From positions 7,874,101 through 7,938,100 of the forward strand of contig NC_003074.8 of NCBI RefSeq assembly GCF_000001735.4: a DNA stretch of 64,000 nt, in the 5' to 3' direction. Of the stretch, positions 45,845-58,101 are shown piece by piece. Every line of letters begins with the position of its first letter. Position 1 is the first letter of the stretch. Under the pieces are notes generated by a model that had not been told where the DNA came from, ran no database searches, and saw only the letters and a program-made list of their open reading frames with translations. This stretch comes from Arabidopsis thaliana. Its lineage: Eukaryota; Streptophyta; Magnoliopsida; Brassicales; Brassicaceae. Both the position numbers and the translations under genes were made by a program.

Positions 45845-46767
45845 CCTGGCCCACTTACAGTATACCGAATATACCTATACTTTAATTTATTTATTTTGTC
45901 AAATATCTACAACTTAAAATATCTTTATATAACATGGCGAAAAAAAAAAACTTTTTATAACATAATGTATATTGTTTCTTGTCTTCAAAATATATTATAT
46001 GAATTCCATGCAAGTGACAATTCCTTTAAGAAGACAATATTAATATTATTGTGCTTTTGCCACTATCAAAGAAAACAATTTTATTTACTTTCGTACAAAA
46101 AAAACAAAATTATGTGGGATTTTATTTTCTTGGTGGTTGATTAAAATTGTAAATTTTTACATCTTCTAAATATTTAGGTGTAGAATTAATTTTTGGAATA
46201 TCCTATGACAATTTTCTTTCTAAAGAAAACCAATGTAAAGAGATAAATAATGACAAAGTTCCTTTTTAACCTTTTCTCTAACACAGTAAGAAAATTATTT
46301 TCACTCCATATTAAGAAAAGACAATTTTGTTTTGTTTATTTGGGGTGGAAAATAAGACATGTGTAAAGGAGGAAAGACCATTGTCCCACATGCATTCCCC
46401 AATCTCCAAGTAATTGTAATTCTAGAGTTTTTGTCTTTTTTTTTTTCTTTTCTTTTTTGGGGCAAACCATTCTAGAGTTTTTGTCTACTACCATATATTG
46501 TAATTAAAATTAGAATATGAATTTGCTATAAGTAAAAACCTATTAAGGCATTTAGACAGGAAATGTTAGACGGCTTTAAATAGTGGGCTTTAAGAAGTCT
46601 GTTAAAATATATTTTAAAATCATAGTTTGGGCTTTACCTTAGTTACACACACGAGTGACGAAATTGACGATATGTCCACATAAATAGAAGACAAACGAAG
46701 AGATAATAATAATACAAGTACACTACTGTAACAGGTTTATAAATCACTAAATAAGGCCGCCTATTTC

Positions 46768-46885
46768 GGCGGGTCTAAGATACAAAAATAAATTTTTATT
46801 GATAGTATTTGAATTTTGTATAGATAGGCGGGCATAAGATACAGAAATAAATTTTTATCGATAATATTCGAATTTTTCTATGTTA
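46768..46885 (+). repeat. Tandem duplication, 59 bp period
   Basis: GGCGGGTCTAAGATACAAAA at 46768 recurs as GGCGGGCATAAGATACAGAA at 46827, followed in both by AATAAATTTTTAT(T/C)GATA. Two copies, several differences. Confidence 0.7.
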
Positions 46886-47121
46886 TATTTATACTTATAT
46901 ATAGAAAATATTAGGATTTTATGGATATTTTAGTTTTTTTGTGTGTATTTTGAGATATATTCAAGTAAAACTACTCGTATTGTTTTGGGAATTTTTGAAA
47001 ATTTCAAGTAATTTAATAGATTTTCACACAAAATTTGATATTTCAGTATATAAATAAACTCGAACCCGAACCGAACCCGACCTGAAATCTTAAAATGTTC
47101 TATTTTCACTTATTATTACCT

Positions 47122-47225
47122 GAGTTAAAATTCTTAAAATAAAACATAAGTATAGTAACACATCAAAGGATGCAAGACACTCCATCATACGATGAGTTAA
47201 AATTCTTAGAATAAAACATAAGTAT
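47122..47225 (+). repeat. Direct repeat, 32 bp units 72 bp apart
   Basis: GAGTTAAAATTCTTAAAATA at 47122 and GAGTTAAAATTCTTAGAATA at 47194 both continue AAACATAAGTAT. Two copies in AT-rich spacer. Confidence 0.65.
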
Positions 47226-47530
47226 TCAAAATTTTATTCTTATAAGTTCATTAATATTTTGTGTTTTGATTTAACGAATAAAAACATTGTATTACATTGA
47301 CGAATATAATTTTTTCCAACTAAAATAATGTTAAAAAAATTATATTACTATTTTAAACTTCAATGGTGTTTTTAATTAGTATTATAATCCATACTAAATT
47401 ATTTTTAAAAAAAAACTTAATAAGTGTTACATTTAAATGACCAATAATACATGTAAAAACAAATTTGTTAATTTTCCTTTTGTTGAATAAATGTTAATTG
47501 TTTATAAATATATAGACATATAAATTATTA

Positions 47531-48357
47531 TATGTAAATTTGTTTACTTTTTAAGATTTTCTATTTTTTTTAAGAGAATAAAAAAGTTAAATTTTGAATG
47601 ACAAATGTAAACATCTGATCGTTTGACTTGACACGTGACACGATCCTATGAGTTAGTAACTTAATTAGCATATGTAAATTTGTTTAATTTTTAAGATTTT
47701 CTATTTTTTTAAGAGAATAAAAAAGTTAAATTTTAAATGACACATGTAAACATCTGATCGTTTGACTTGACACGTGGCACGGTCCTATGAGTTAAAAACT
47801 TTGAAAACCATACTTTATATAATAAGATTCTATTTTTTTTAAGAGAATAAAAAAATTAAATTTTGAATGTCAAATGTAAACATCTGATCGTTTGACTTGA
47901 CACGTGACACGATCCTATGAGTTAGTAACTTAATTAGCATATGTAAATTTGTTTACTTTTTAAGATTTTCTATTTTTTTAAGAGAATAAAAAAGTTAAAT
48001 TTTAAATGACACATGTAAACATCTGATCGTTTGACTTGACACGTGGCACGATCCTATGAGTTAAAAACTTTGAAAACCATACTTTATATAATAAGATTCT
48101 ATTTTTTTTAAGAGAATAAAAAAATTAAATTTTGAATGACAAATGTAAACATCTGATCGTTTGACTTGACACGTGACACGATCCTATGAGTTAAAAACTT
48201 TGAAAACCATACTTTATATAATAAGATTCTATTTTTTTTAAGAGAATAAAAAAATTAAATTTTGAATGACAAATGTAAACATCTGATCGTTTGACTTGAC
48301 ACGTGACACGATCCTATGAGTTATAAACTTTGAAAACCATACTTTATATAATAAGAT
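47531..48357 (+). repeat. Six-copy tandem array, alternating 139 and 130 bp units, each with W-box and G-box
   Basis: The core TTTGACTTGACACGTG recurs six times, with CACGTG starting at 47632, 47771, 47901, 48040, 48170 and 48300. The intervals are 139, 130, 139, 130 and 130 bp. Two linkers alternate: one with TAATTAGCATATGTAAATTTG and one with TTTGAAAACCATACTTTATA. This makes a higher-order repeat of about 269 bp. Every unit also has CATCTGATCG before and (A/G)CACG(A/G)TCCTATGAGTTA after the core. The copies are nearly identical, so the expansion is recent or homogenised. The region is not coding. Confidence 0.85.
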
Positions 48358-49660
48358 ATCAGACATACTTAGATGATTCTTCTGTTTGCTGTAGGAATGT
48401 TGCATCTATCTATATACTAAGAAGCAAAATGAAGAAACCAAATAGTCTATACCTTCCCATGAGGTCTACGGACAATCACAAGCAAAAAGCCGAATGCAAC
48501 TACCGTAATTAGAAGCAAGGACCAACCCCCACGAGCTAGAAGATAAGATATCGACGTATTGAAAAATAGCTAGAGCAAAAAGCTTCAATGTCAGCTTCAA
48601 ATTCTCTATCTCAGTTTCATCTTTTCACGCAGAGCTGCATAAGAAACACATGATTGTTGTGGTTGAAAATTGCTCGTTAAAGAGCTCATAGAAAACTATT
48701 AATTATAAGATAGAATCTTCCACATAAACAACGAATAAAAAGTTCCTAATTATGATTGTTGCAAGAAGAAATATCTTTCAAGTTTCAAACTATGGTTTTT
48801 TCTACATTGTTTATCAAATTCTTAGTTGAATATAATATTTAATATAGCGGGTTCAAATTGGAAAAGAGAAAAATGAGAAAGACACCTGAGTCAGAAAAGA
48901 AGATCTCATTATCGTGCCAATGTGCCTCACCTACTACGACGTACTACCAACATGGTTCGGCTCATTGGGACAGTACATATGTGTGGAACCAGTTGTCATG
49001 ATTCCGTTTTTTCTACTTTTCAAATTATTGGGATAGTGCATAGGTATTCATTAACCAATGTTCTTACATTAAACTTTCTAAATCTACAATACTTCTATCT
49101 GAATTGGCACTATAGTTGTACTTACTTTTACAATAGAATATGATTTAAAAGAAGAAGCACTAATGCACGTTACTAATTCCAAACCACCCAATCCCTCTAT
49201 CAAATATCAACGCATGTGATTCACATTTCACTTGAATATTCATTTCTTTCATGGGCAGCAAAAAAAAAAAAAGGAGTTTCCGTTTGATTCCAATGCCAAA
49301 AAATGTGTGTTGATTCCTAACATGGTTAACAAGTAAAGAACAGTATCTTCAATTAAGAAGCAAATTAAAAACATGTTTTGGAGGGTGGTTACGTACCTAC
49401 TCTCTTCCTAATCTCTTTTGTATTCTTTTTTAAACATGAATTTTAGTTTTGAAGCTTGTTTTATACTTCCTCTTTTTCCAAATATAAAATGTTTTAGCAC
49501 ATTTTTTTCTTATTTTATGTTATACAATGTTTTCAAGTTTTAACGTATATTATACATTTATATGATATTTTTAGTTTACATTTATATTCTATCGTTTCTT
49601 TGATAATTGGTTGAACTATAAACAATTTAATGATAGTGGTAAGTGTACTTAATTATGTTT
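48358..49660. other. Gene-poor spacer with a possible minus-strand exon relic
   Basis: This is AT-rich spacer. At 48569-48447 (minus) a splice-like acceptor TTTTTGCTCTAG is followed by 40 codons ending in a stop, with a hydrophobic stretch (LLLITVVAFGFLLVIV) and a basic end RRPHGKV. It may be the last-exon relic of a membrane protein. I do not recognise the family and no other exon is visible. Confidence 0.3.
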
Positions 49661-49667
49661 ATGTACT

Positions 49668-49900
49668 GGTATTTGAGTGTTTCAGTGAGAAATCTTGTTC
49701 AACGTTGTATGTTAATAACAATGGTAGTAATTAAATTTAATGATGTATGTATATTGGTATTTGAGTATCTCAATGGACAATCTTGTTCGGTGTATTTTTA
49801 ATAACAATGGTAGTTACATTTAATGATGTTTGTGTAGTGGTATTTGAGTATTTCAATGGGTAATCTTGTTCAATGTATTATAATAACAGTGGTTAATTAA
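49668..49900 (+). repeat. Degenerate tandem repeat, about 83-88 bp period, three copies
   Basis: GGTATTTGAGT(G/A)T(T/C)TCA(A/G)TG occurs at 49668, 49756 and 49839. Each copy is followed by (A)ATCTTGTTC and then ATAACA(A/G)TGG. The copies are diverged. Confidence 0.65.
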
Positions 49901-50214
49901 ATGATGAAGTCTTTAATTTATGATACTAGAATTCGAATGAATTTATTAAGGGTCTTACTACCAGCGGTGTGGTTATTCAATACTAAAAATTAGGCATCTA
50001 CTTATTCTGGTTTATTTACACTTGCACCAATATTGACTTAAACGATAAGATGCCAAATCAAGAAAAACTTTGGCCTCTCTAGACTTGTTCAGAACTTGAC
50101 TATGTAGTTTGATCTTTAAAATAAAATAAAATTCAAAATATAAATATTTTATTTATAGTACTATTTGCATATGGTTTAGCTAGTTTTCATAGTATTGTCC
50201 TTAAAATTTTAATT

Positions 50215-50405
50215 CACTTAACCAAGTGTCGTTAGCTCAATTGGTAAAGATTCTAGGCGAACCTTAGAGGTCGTCGGTTTGAGTGACGCTTGGGACGAAA
50301 CTAATATTACATGATATGGTTTCGGGCCTGAAAGATTATGGGTTTCGATCCAGATCCTCCTAGATTTTTTTTTTTAAAAAAAAAAAAAAACATAATCCAC
50401 TTAAC
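50215..50405 (+). mobile_element. tRNA-derived SINE with target-site duplication
   Basis: The body at 50224-50390 starts AGTGTCGTTAGCTCAATTGG (box A like) with TCGTCGGTTTGAGTG downstream (box B like). It ends in CCTCCTAG, a T run and an A run. CACTTAAC flanks it on both sides (50215-50222 and 50398-50405), an 8 bp perfect target-site duplication inside a 10 bp near-match. It belongs to the same family as the minus-strand copy at 24376. It does not fold as a full tRNA, so it is not a tRNA gene. Confidence 0.85.
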
Positions 50406-51331
50406 GTCAACGTTGTGGCGGATATTTGGGGTAAATCATCAGCCTCTGATAAATGTCTTTATCCATAAAGGTTATGGTTTTTGCAATAAAATCTAGTCGT
50501 TGACCACAAGAAAACTTGGATAATATATATATAACGACTGAATTTATTCGATAATTTTGAAAGATTATGGAGATGGACGAAGATTAAGTTATGGATGGAA
50601 ACAAGGATACTTTATAAAATTTGACACAAATTTGAGTATACTTACTTATTCTTTTTGGTCCTATAAAAAGAAATGTTAAGTTTAAATCCTTTAGTAAGGC
50701 ATCTCTCGATCGATTCTTTCTTGTAATTTTCTTCACATGCTTTTGTAATAGACACGAGTTTTGTCAGCGGTGTCTCTTTTCTTTTACTATTTACTGATTT
50801 GTTATTATAATTATCACGTTTGGATTTCTCTTTCCATAAGGTTAGGTTTTGCTTATATATATGAATAATTAATGGTTGTTTAATTTCCTACTATGATTAT
50901 AAAAAGGAAAAGTATTCGGTCATTGTTTTCTCTTTGACGATAACTTTCTCATATCAGAAGCCATCCAACAATTTGAAGCAGTTGCTTTTGGTTTTTCCTC
51001 CACGGCTTGATGATATGAAGTGATTGAAGATTTGTCAACGAAACTTTGGCAAAATGGTTTTGCTTACCAAAATGCAAAATCCTATACGAGAAACATCACC
51101 AAAGATGTTCTCTGTTTCTGTATTTCTTTCGTTTTATTCGTTTATGTAAATGTTACAGCTTGACTTTCTTAGTGTGCTTTGGGTTTAGATGTTGCATTAT
51201 TTGTTTGCGATGTTGCATGCATCTTTGGTTAGTGAATTATTTAGATAAAAGCAAAAACATAACAAAACAAGACAAACGTAGACATAAAAGCAATAGAAAC
51301 AGATAGACAAATATAGTCTATACTCTATATG
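50406..51331. other. AT-rich spacer
   Basis: I see no gene, RNA or clear repeat here. A frame near 51046-51306 is rich in Cys, Phe and Arg from composition and has no recognisable domain. Confidence 0.4.
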
Positions 51332-51425
51332 AATAGTTGACCATCCTACATATGTGGAACTAAAATAGAATGGCAGTTTAAAGTTGATTTATGATGGCTG
51401 GCTACAAGTAGGATGGTCAACTATT
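51332..51425. repeat. 18 bp perfect inverted repeat with 58 bp loop
   Basis: AATAGTTGACCATCCTAC (51332-51349) is exactly mirrored by GTAGGATGGTCAACTATT (51408-51425). The arms contain TTGACC, a W-box, in opposite orientations. It could form a hairpin in RNA or be a remnant of a tiny MITE. Confidence 0.7.
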
Positions 51426-52910
51426 GATGTGTCAATCTCATAACTCTGTACTATTTCCAGTTGTGCCTATTGCCAATACATAAGAGAATATGAACTATTT
51501 CATTAGCTTATAACATACAAGTTTTACAAAAAAAAAAAAATGATCTCTCATATATGGAATTCATATAATGACTTATATTAGTATCATTATCTTCTCACTA
51601 ATTAAATTCATATTTGACGAAATGTACGTAGTATGTTTTTAACAATAAAAGTCCATTTCATTTGGCTAGCTATTTCATTTTCTGCCAAATATTAAAGTCT
51701 ATCATCAGATAGTTTCACGTAGGTAGGTACAGAAGAGAATGTGAAGAAAATACTTTTCAAAAAGACCTTGACTTAGGAAAAAGTCATTCAATTTCCACAG
51801 ATACTTACTATAGAAACTTTTTCGATCAAAAAAAGGAGAGGAAATTGCTAAGTTATTTCGCACCGTACGACTCATATTATTCCAAATTATGTATGTTAAT
51901 AAGTTACAACATTATTATATACACACATTCACTCATGTATTCAATAATTGATTCTCAAACCATTAGCTATGTACGATACATATGCTTGTTTCTTCATACG
52001 ACATTATTGTTTATATAGGTTTCACTAAAAAAAAACATGCAGACGGACCAGATATTAAAATATTGCAACAAAATTTTTCATACTCTAAATTTACAATTTT
52101 GCTCATCTTATCTAAAGCTATAACACATAACTTAAAGCAATATGATGAATTCATTGATATGTATACCGTAAATGGCTAAACCGCGTGAAATATCTTAGCA
52201 GGTAAAAAATAAAGGGAATTTAAATCATATTTATATCTTTATATTTTAATCAAATCTAAAACATCTTCTAAGACTATTAGAATTGATAAACAAAAAATAT
52301 AGTTTTATTAATATATCCCAAAACTATACATGAAATTGTTATTCATGTATAGACTGACTCAAAACAAAATTTAGTAATGTTTTTTTTTTTGTAAAACTCT
52401 ACGTTTTAATTTAAAGACTAAATTCAACTTTGCAAAAATATATTTGTTACTATTTTTATTTATTTTTCGTTGTTAACGTATGACAACTAGTTGTAATCAA
52501 TTTACTAGGTACAGTGGACAAAATATTACATTAACATCCATATTTCAGATTCATCTCCTTTTCTCCAAAATAAAACAAGATTCAACTCCTTTTCTTTTTC
52601 TGAATAAACACGGTTGATATATATTTCAGTACATACCACTTGGTGTATAGTTTTGGGAAAGAAAAAATTACTAGAGTTGGAGAAAGAATTTATTGTAGCA
52701 AAAATGTAAAACCATTGTGACTGTTCAGCTCTAGCTAGATTCAATATAAATATAGTATCAGATTTGTGTTATATGCATAAAAAGAACATTCTTATAATCA
52801 CACATCTCTCTCTCTTCATTCCCCAAGCATAGAATCTCTCCCTCTCTATCTATCTCTCTTTCACCTTTTCTTGATTCTTACTCAGAGAAAATTCTGCAAT
52901 ATATATCGCC
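51426..52910 (+). promoter_or_regulatory. LOX5 upstream region and leader
   Basis: This is AT-rich spacer ending in a TATAAATA box at 52745-52752 and a CT-rich leader (CATCTCTCTCTCTTCATTCC) before the start codon at 52911. No other gene is visible. Confidence 0.55.
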
Positions 52911-55900
52911 ATGATCCACACCGACATCGCAGAGATCTTATGCGTCAAACCCAAGACAACGAAGAAGACAAAAACAATGGAGGAAGATGTCAAGAAGACG
53001 ACGACGATGAAGATAGAAGGAGAAGTTGTTGTGATGAAGAAGAATCTCCTTGATTTCAAAGACGTTATGGCTTCTCTTCTTGATCGTGTCAATGAGCTTC
53101 TTGGTCGTCGTGTCTCTCTCCACCTCATCAGCTCTCACCAACCCGACCCGGGTAACCCATTCTTTCTTTAACCCGACCCGTTATCAAATCCATCTTAAAG
53201 TTCTTGATTACTCTGTTTTTCTTAAATCATTCTTTGGTTAATAGTCACTATACTAAGATTCATTGTTGTTATAAACCATGATGTTGTGACAAACACATTT
53301 TATACTTTATCCAAATCAAAATCTGAGTGTTTTAAACTAAAATAATATTTTTGTGTACATATGTATCAGCCAATGAGAAGAGAGGAAGACTTGGAAAAGC
53401 AGCACATCTGGAAAAATGGGTAACAAAAATAAAAACGTCAGTAACCGCTGAGGAAACTGCGTTTGGAGTAACGTTTGATTGGGACGAGTCAATGGGACCA
53501 CCGGCTGCATTTGTGATCAAGAACCACCACCATAGTCAATTCTACCTTAAGTCCCTCACCCTCCGCGGCTTCCCTGATGGCGAAGGTGGTGCCACTGCGA
53601 TACATTTCATCTGCAATTCTTGGATTTACCCGAATCATCGATACCGCTCCGACCGCGTTTTCTTCTCTAACAAGGTAACGATTTGAGACAAAGTGGGTAA
53701 TAGTAATATAATAATACTACTAATTTTATGGTTTTTATATTGGACTTGGAATTTCATATATTATTTTCTAACTAATCTTAGATTGCTCATAATTCTCCAT
53801 GTGCAAACGTTATCATAAATATTCTTAAACCATAGGTCTTTCTTAATCTTTGTGTATCCATGTATTTATTTATTATCTAGATAGGTAGAGCCGTAGAGGG
53901 AATGAACTAATACATTTAAGAGGATACTGATTAGTTTGTTACATAGGAATTATCTCCTAATCCGTATGACCTAAATCTTTAGAATTATTTATTTGATTTA
54001 ATAGATAGTTTTGGAATATTCGTGTACGTGTGTAAAACATATAATTGTACCAAAGAATGAAACCGGAGTCTATCTTTACAAGTCACCCTCTTCCTTTATT
54101 CCAATAATTTTCTAATCTAATAGAATCTTTTTATAACTTGATAACGACAACCATTTTAAGTTATTGATATTATATTGTTCTGTTTCATCTTTCTTTCTCT
54201 CTTTTTTTTTTTTTAGTTATTGTTGATACAACCTTGATTTCCTAACACAATAAAGTAGATGGGGCTGGCTCTGGCTCCACTATTGAGTCAAAAGTTAAAA
54301 AAGCATATATTGGTTGGACATTTAATTTTATATTTCTTTAGTAGTTAACCTAAATTTAACCCATGGATTAATGTATACACACGGTGAAGTTATAGTTTTA
54401 CTGATTTTATTATTTTTCCTTAAGGCATATCTTCCAAGTGAAACACCGGAGCTAATCAAAGAGCTAAGAGAAGAAGAGCTAAAGAATCTAAGAGGCAATG
54501 AGAAAGGAGGAGAATTCAAAGAATGGGACAGAGTTTACGACTACGCTTATTACAACGACTTGGGTGCTCCTGACAAGGGTCCTGACTCAGTTCGTCCGGT
54601 TCTTGGCGGTTCACCTGAGCTGCCTTATCCTCGCCGTGGCAAAACCGGCCGTAAATCCACCAAATCAGGTAGTCAACTCAACATTTCAAACTTACATACC
54701 ACATAGCAAATCTTGATAGTTACTTGTTCTAAACGGCACCGTTTTTTATCAGACCCTAAGTCTGAAAGCAGGCTGGCTTTACTAAACCTAAACATATACG
54801 TGCCAAGGGACGAGCGATTTAGCCATGTGAAGTTTTCAGACTTCCTCGCTTATGCACTCAAGTCCGTGACTCAAGTGCTTGTCCCTGAGATCGCCTCTGT
54901 TTGCGACAAGACCATCAACGAGTTTGACTCCTTCGAAGATGTTTTTCACCTCTATGACGGTAGTATTAAGCTCGCCAATGGTCACACCATTTCTAAGCTC
55001 CGTGATGTTATCCCGTGGGAGATGTTTAGAGAGCTAGTTCGCAACGACGGAGAACGGTTCTTGAAGTATCCCTTGCCTGACATCCTCAAAGGTACGTAAC
55101 GTATCAACGGTTAGATATTCGATTCAGACCTAATGCTTTTTATAGATTTTGACATAGGTGGTCGTCTATTGCTACAGAGAGCAGATCGGCTTGGAGGACT
55201 GACGAAGAGTTTGCTCGAGAAATGCTGGCCGGTCTTAATCCGGTGGTGATTAGCCGTCTTCAGGTTTGATTTTCGTCATATCACAAACTTTGTTCTTATG
55301 AATATTTGAAATTATCAAAATTTATGATTACAAATAATTTGAATACACAAACCAAAAATGCAGGAATTTCCACCAAAGAGCTGTCTGGACTCTGCAAAGT
55401 ATGGAAACCAACACTCTTCCATACGAACAGAGCACATAGAATCAAACATGAACGGCCTCAATGTCCAAGAAGTAAGTATAATATACACTTCTTGTTTAAC
55501 AAGTAACAGAGATTTTTTTATTTCATAGCCAATGTAGTTAACTGCTGTTTGGTTTCGTTTTTTGTTATGTAAAAAAGGCTTTGGAACAGAATAAGCTATA
55601 CATATTGGATCATCACGACGCATTGATGCCTTACCTGACACGGATAAACTCAACAAACACTAAAACCTATGCGACCCGAACCCTGCTGTTGCTTCAAGCA
55701 GACGGAACACTGAAGCCTCTCGCCATAGAGCTGAGTCTTCCACACGCACAAGGCGAATCATATGGATCGGTCAGCAAAGTTTTCACACCAGCAGAGAAAG
55801 GTGTCGAGGGATCGGTTTGGCAACTTGCTAAGGCTTATGCTGCGGTCAATGACTCTGGTTATCATCAGCTTATAAGCCATTGGTAAGAATATGGTGACAT

Positions 55901-57067
55901 TGTGAAACATCTAGCATCTGATTTAAGTAATTTATTAATGTTTTGTCTTTAATAGGTTGCAAACGCATGCGGTGATTGAACCGTTCATAATCGCGTCCAA
56001 TAGGCAGCTCAGCGTGGTCCATCCGATCCATAAACTTCTACATCCTCATTTCCGTGACACTATGAACATCAACGCATTAGCGCGTCATGTACTCATAAAC
56101 TCAGACGGAGTTCTTGAGAGAACAGTCTTCCCTAGTCGATACGCCATGGAAATGTCTTCTTCAATTTACAAGAATTGGGTTTTCACCGAGCAGGCTCTCC
56201 CAAAAGACCTCCTCAAACGGTATACATCAAGTATCTTGGGTCACAAGTAACATTGAATCTTGTGGAACAAGTAACCTTACAATCCCATGTTTTTGCAGAG
56301 GAGTTGCTGTTGAAGATCCAAACAGTGACAACGGCGTTAAGCTTCTGATCGAAGATTACCCGTTTGCGGTCGACGGTTTAGAGATTTGGTCAGCGATCAA
56401 AACATGGGTCACAGAGTACTGCACATTCTACTACAATAATGACAAAACCGTCCAAACGGATACAGAGATCCAATCATGGTGGACCGAGCTCCGAACCAAA
56501 GGCCACGGCGACAAACGACACGAGTCATGGTGGCCTTCGATGCAAACCCGCGACGACCTAATCGAAACCTGCACGATCATCATCTGGATCGCCTCTGCTC
56601 TTCACGCAGCAGTAAATTTCGGACAGTACCCTTACGCCGGTTTTCTCCCTAACCGTCCTACCGTCAGCCGCCGGTTTATGCCTGAACCAGGTACGGATGA
56701 GTATGCTGAGCTGGAGGAAGATGCTGACGTAGCGTTCTTGAAGACGATCACGCCGCAGTTACAGACTCTACTTGGTATCTCCATCATAGAGATATTGTCT
56801 ATGCATTCAACGGACGAGATCTACTTAGGGCAAAGAGATTCACCGAATTGGACGGCGGATGATGAGCCTTTGGAGGCGTTTAAGCGGTTTGGGAAAGAAC
56901 TTGAGCTGATAGAGAACAATATTATACGAAGAAACAATGACAAGAGGTTCAAGAACAGAACCGGACCGGTTAACATACCGTACACATTGTTGTACCCGAA
57001 TACTACGGATTATACGAGAGAAGGTGGGATTACTGGGAAAGGGATCCCGAACAGTGTCTCAATCTAA
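52911..57067 (+). CDS. LOX5: 9-lipoxygenase LOX5, 9 exons, 886 aa
   Basis: Exons are 52911-53151, 53370-53674, 54425-54668, 54753-55091, 55178-55263, 55364-55471, 55578-55882, 55956-56219 and 56299-57067, giving 886 residues. An N-terminal PLAT/LH2 beta-barrel (about residues 50-180) precedes the catalytic domain. Iron ligands are visible: His542 and His547 (HWLQTH), His733 and Asn737 ([11 protein letters not shown]) and the C-terminal Ile886 (IPNSVSI). No chloroplast transit peptide is apparent, which fits a cytosolic 9-LOX. The enzyme adds oxygen to linoleic and linolenic acid to form 9-hydroperoxides, precursors of oxylipins in root development and defence. I chose LOX5 rather than LOX1 from the N-terminal sequence ([19 protein letters not shown]) and the neighbouring genes. 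Confidence 0.95.
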
Positions 57068-57764
57068 AGATAAACCCTCTCTCTCTTTAAGGTTTTTTTG
57101 AATTATTTATTTTTTATATTTTGGCTTTGCGTGTAATATTACTCTTATTTTTTTATTTTTATTTTTAATTATCATATATTACTCTTGTTATAATCCATGC
57201 AACAATTATTGTTTTGTTTTAAATTTTCTATATTTATAAATTTACCTGAACATTTAATTTATAAGAGAATTTACATTTTCCAAAAAAAAAGAATAAATAA
57301 TTTTAAAAGACTTTCAAAATTCACCTTTAATTTTGTATGAGTTGTAAGTTTTTTTTGCCATATTTTGTAGTTATCGTAGTTTAATAATATTTTAAATTTT
57401 CAAATTCAAAATATAACTTTATAATTAAATTATTTAACTAATTTAACTATTTTTACAAGACTTATAATTCATTATTATTTTCAAAACAGCCAAATTCAAC
57501 TATTACCATTCAAATTATAAACTATTCCAACATATACCAACAGATTTAATCACATTTAGTTGGATTCAACCAAATGTAGTTATTTTTTTTTTTTCTGTTT
57601 TTGCGTAAATTAAAACGCACACCACTCCATCGAATCAGTGAAATATAAAGAAGAAGCTAAATTGGATATAATGAAATAAACATGATTTTATTGTATTTTA
57701 AAAATATTTTTATGTTCGACATTTATCTTAGCACATTTTTACCGAGGTTATATCAACTAACATA
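57068..57764 (+). other. LOX5 3' UTR and AT-rich spacer
   Basis: The LOX5 3' UTR is followed by AT-rich spacer up to the convergent small gene at 57765. I see no other feature. Confidence 0.5.
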
Positions 57765-58101
57765 TCAATAACAATCTTCGGGCTTGCAACCCGTTAACTG
57801 TTTATTGTTAGCGTTAGGACCAATGGTGGACGTAGTATGAACTTGATGGTTTATGGGAGGAAGACAATCACATTCAGCAGGTGCTCTATCACTAGGGCAA
57901 TGACAAAGCGGTGGTTCTGGTTGTGTTCGTGCTTCAGATTCCGATGAAAAATCCGCATGCAAAAGGTTTATATATTAAGTAATGTTGCAAAAAGAAGAAA
58001 GAAAAAACGATATTTTGAATTCAAAGCTATGGTTTCTGTATATACACACAAGATAAAACAATAAGGAGAGCAAAGAGGAAGTGAATGATAAGTTTCGCCA
58101 T
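57765..58101 (-). CDS. Putative small cysteine-rich secreted peptide, 2 exons, about 72 aa
   Basis: An ATG at 58101 opens a signal-peptide-like segment (MAKLIIHFLFALLIVLS). A minus-strand frame ending at 57765 encodes a cysteine-containing tail with CHCPSDR, ECDCLPP and GCKPEDC, six Cys in all. Joining 58101-58050 to 57931-57765 (donor GTGTGT, acceptor CTGAAG) gives an in-frame 72-residue product, but the splice sites are weak and other joins are possible. A TATA-like stretch (TATATAAATAG on the minus strand, about 58179-58167) sits 70 bp upstream, which supports a real promoter. The Cys pattern is not a standard defensin that I recognise. It may belong to a small plant secreted-peptide family. 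The product and splicing need transcript evidence. Confidence 0.5.

Noticed and set aside
45916-45924. Evening element AAAATATCT downstream of TIC
   Set aside because: A single 9-base match in AT-rich sequence, on the 3' side of the gene. Chance is likely.
50224-50300. tRNA-like sequence with GTTAGCTCAATTGG
   Set aside because: It has box A and box B motifs but no matching acceptor stem, and it is followed by a SINE body, A/T tail and target-site duplication. It is a SINE, not a tRNA gene.
54498-54716. Alternative frames inside LOX5 exons
   Set aside because: They conflict with the exon phases that give the full lipoxygenase with all iron ligands.
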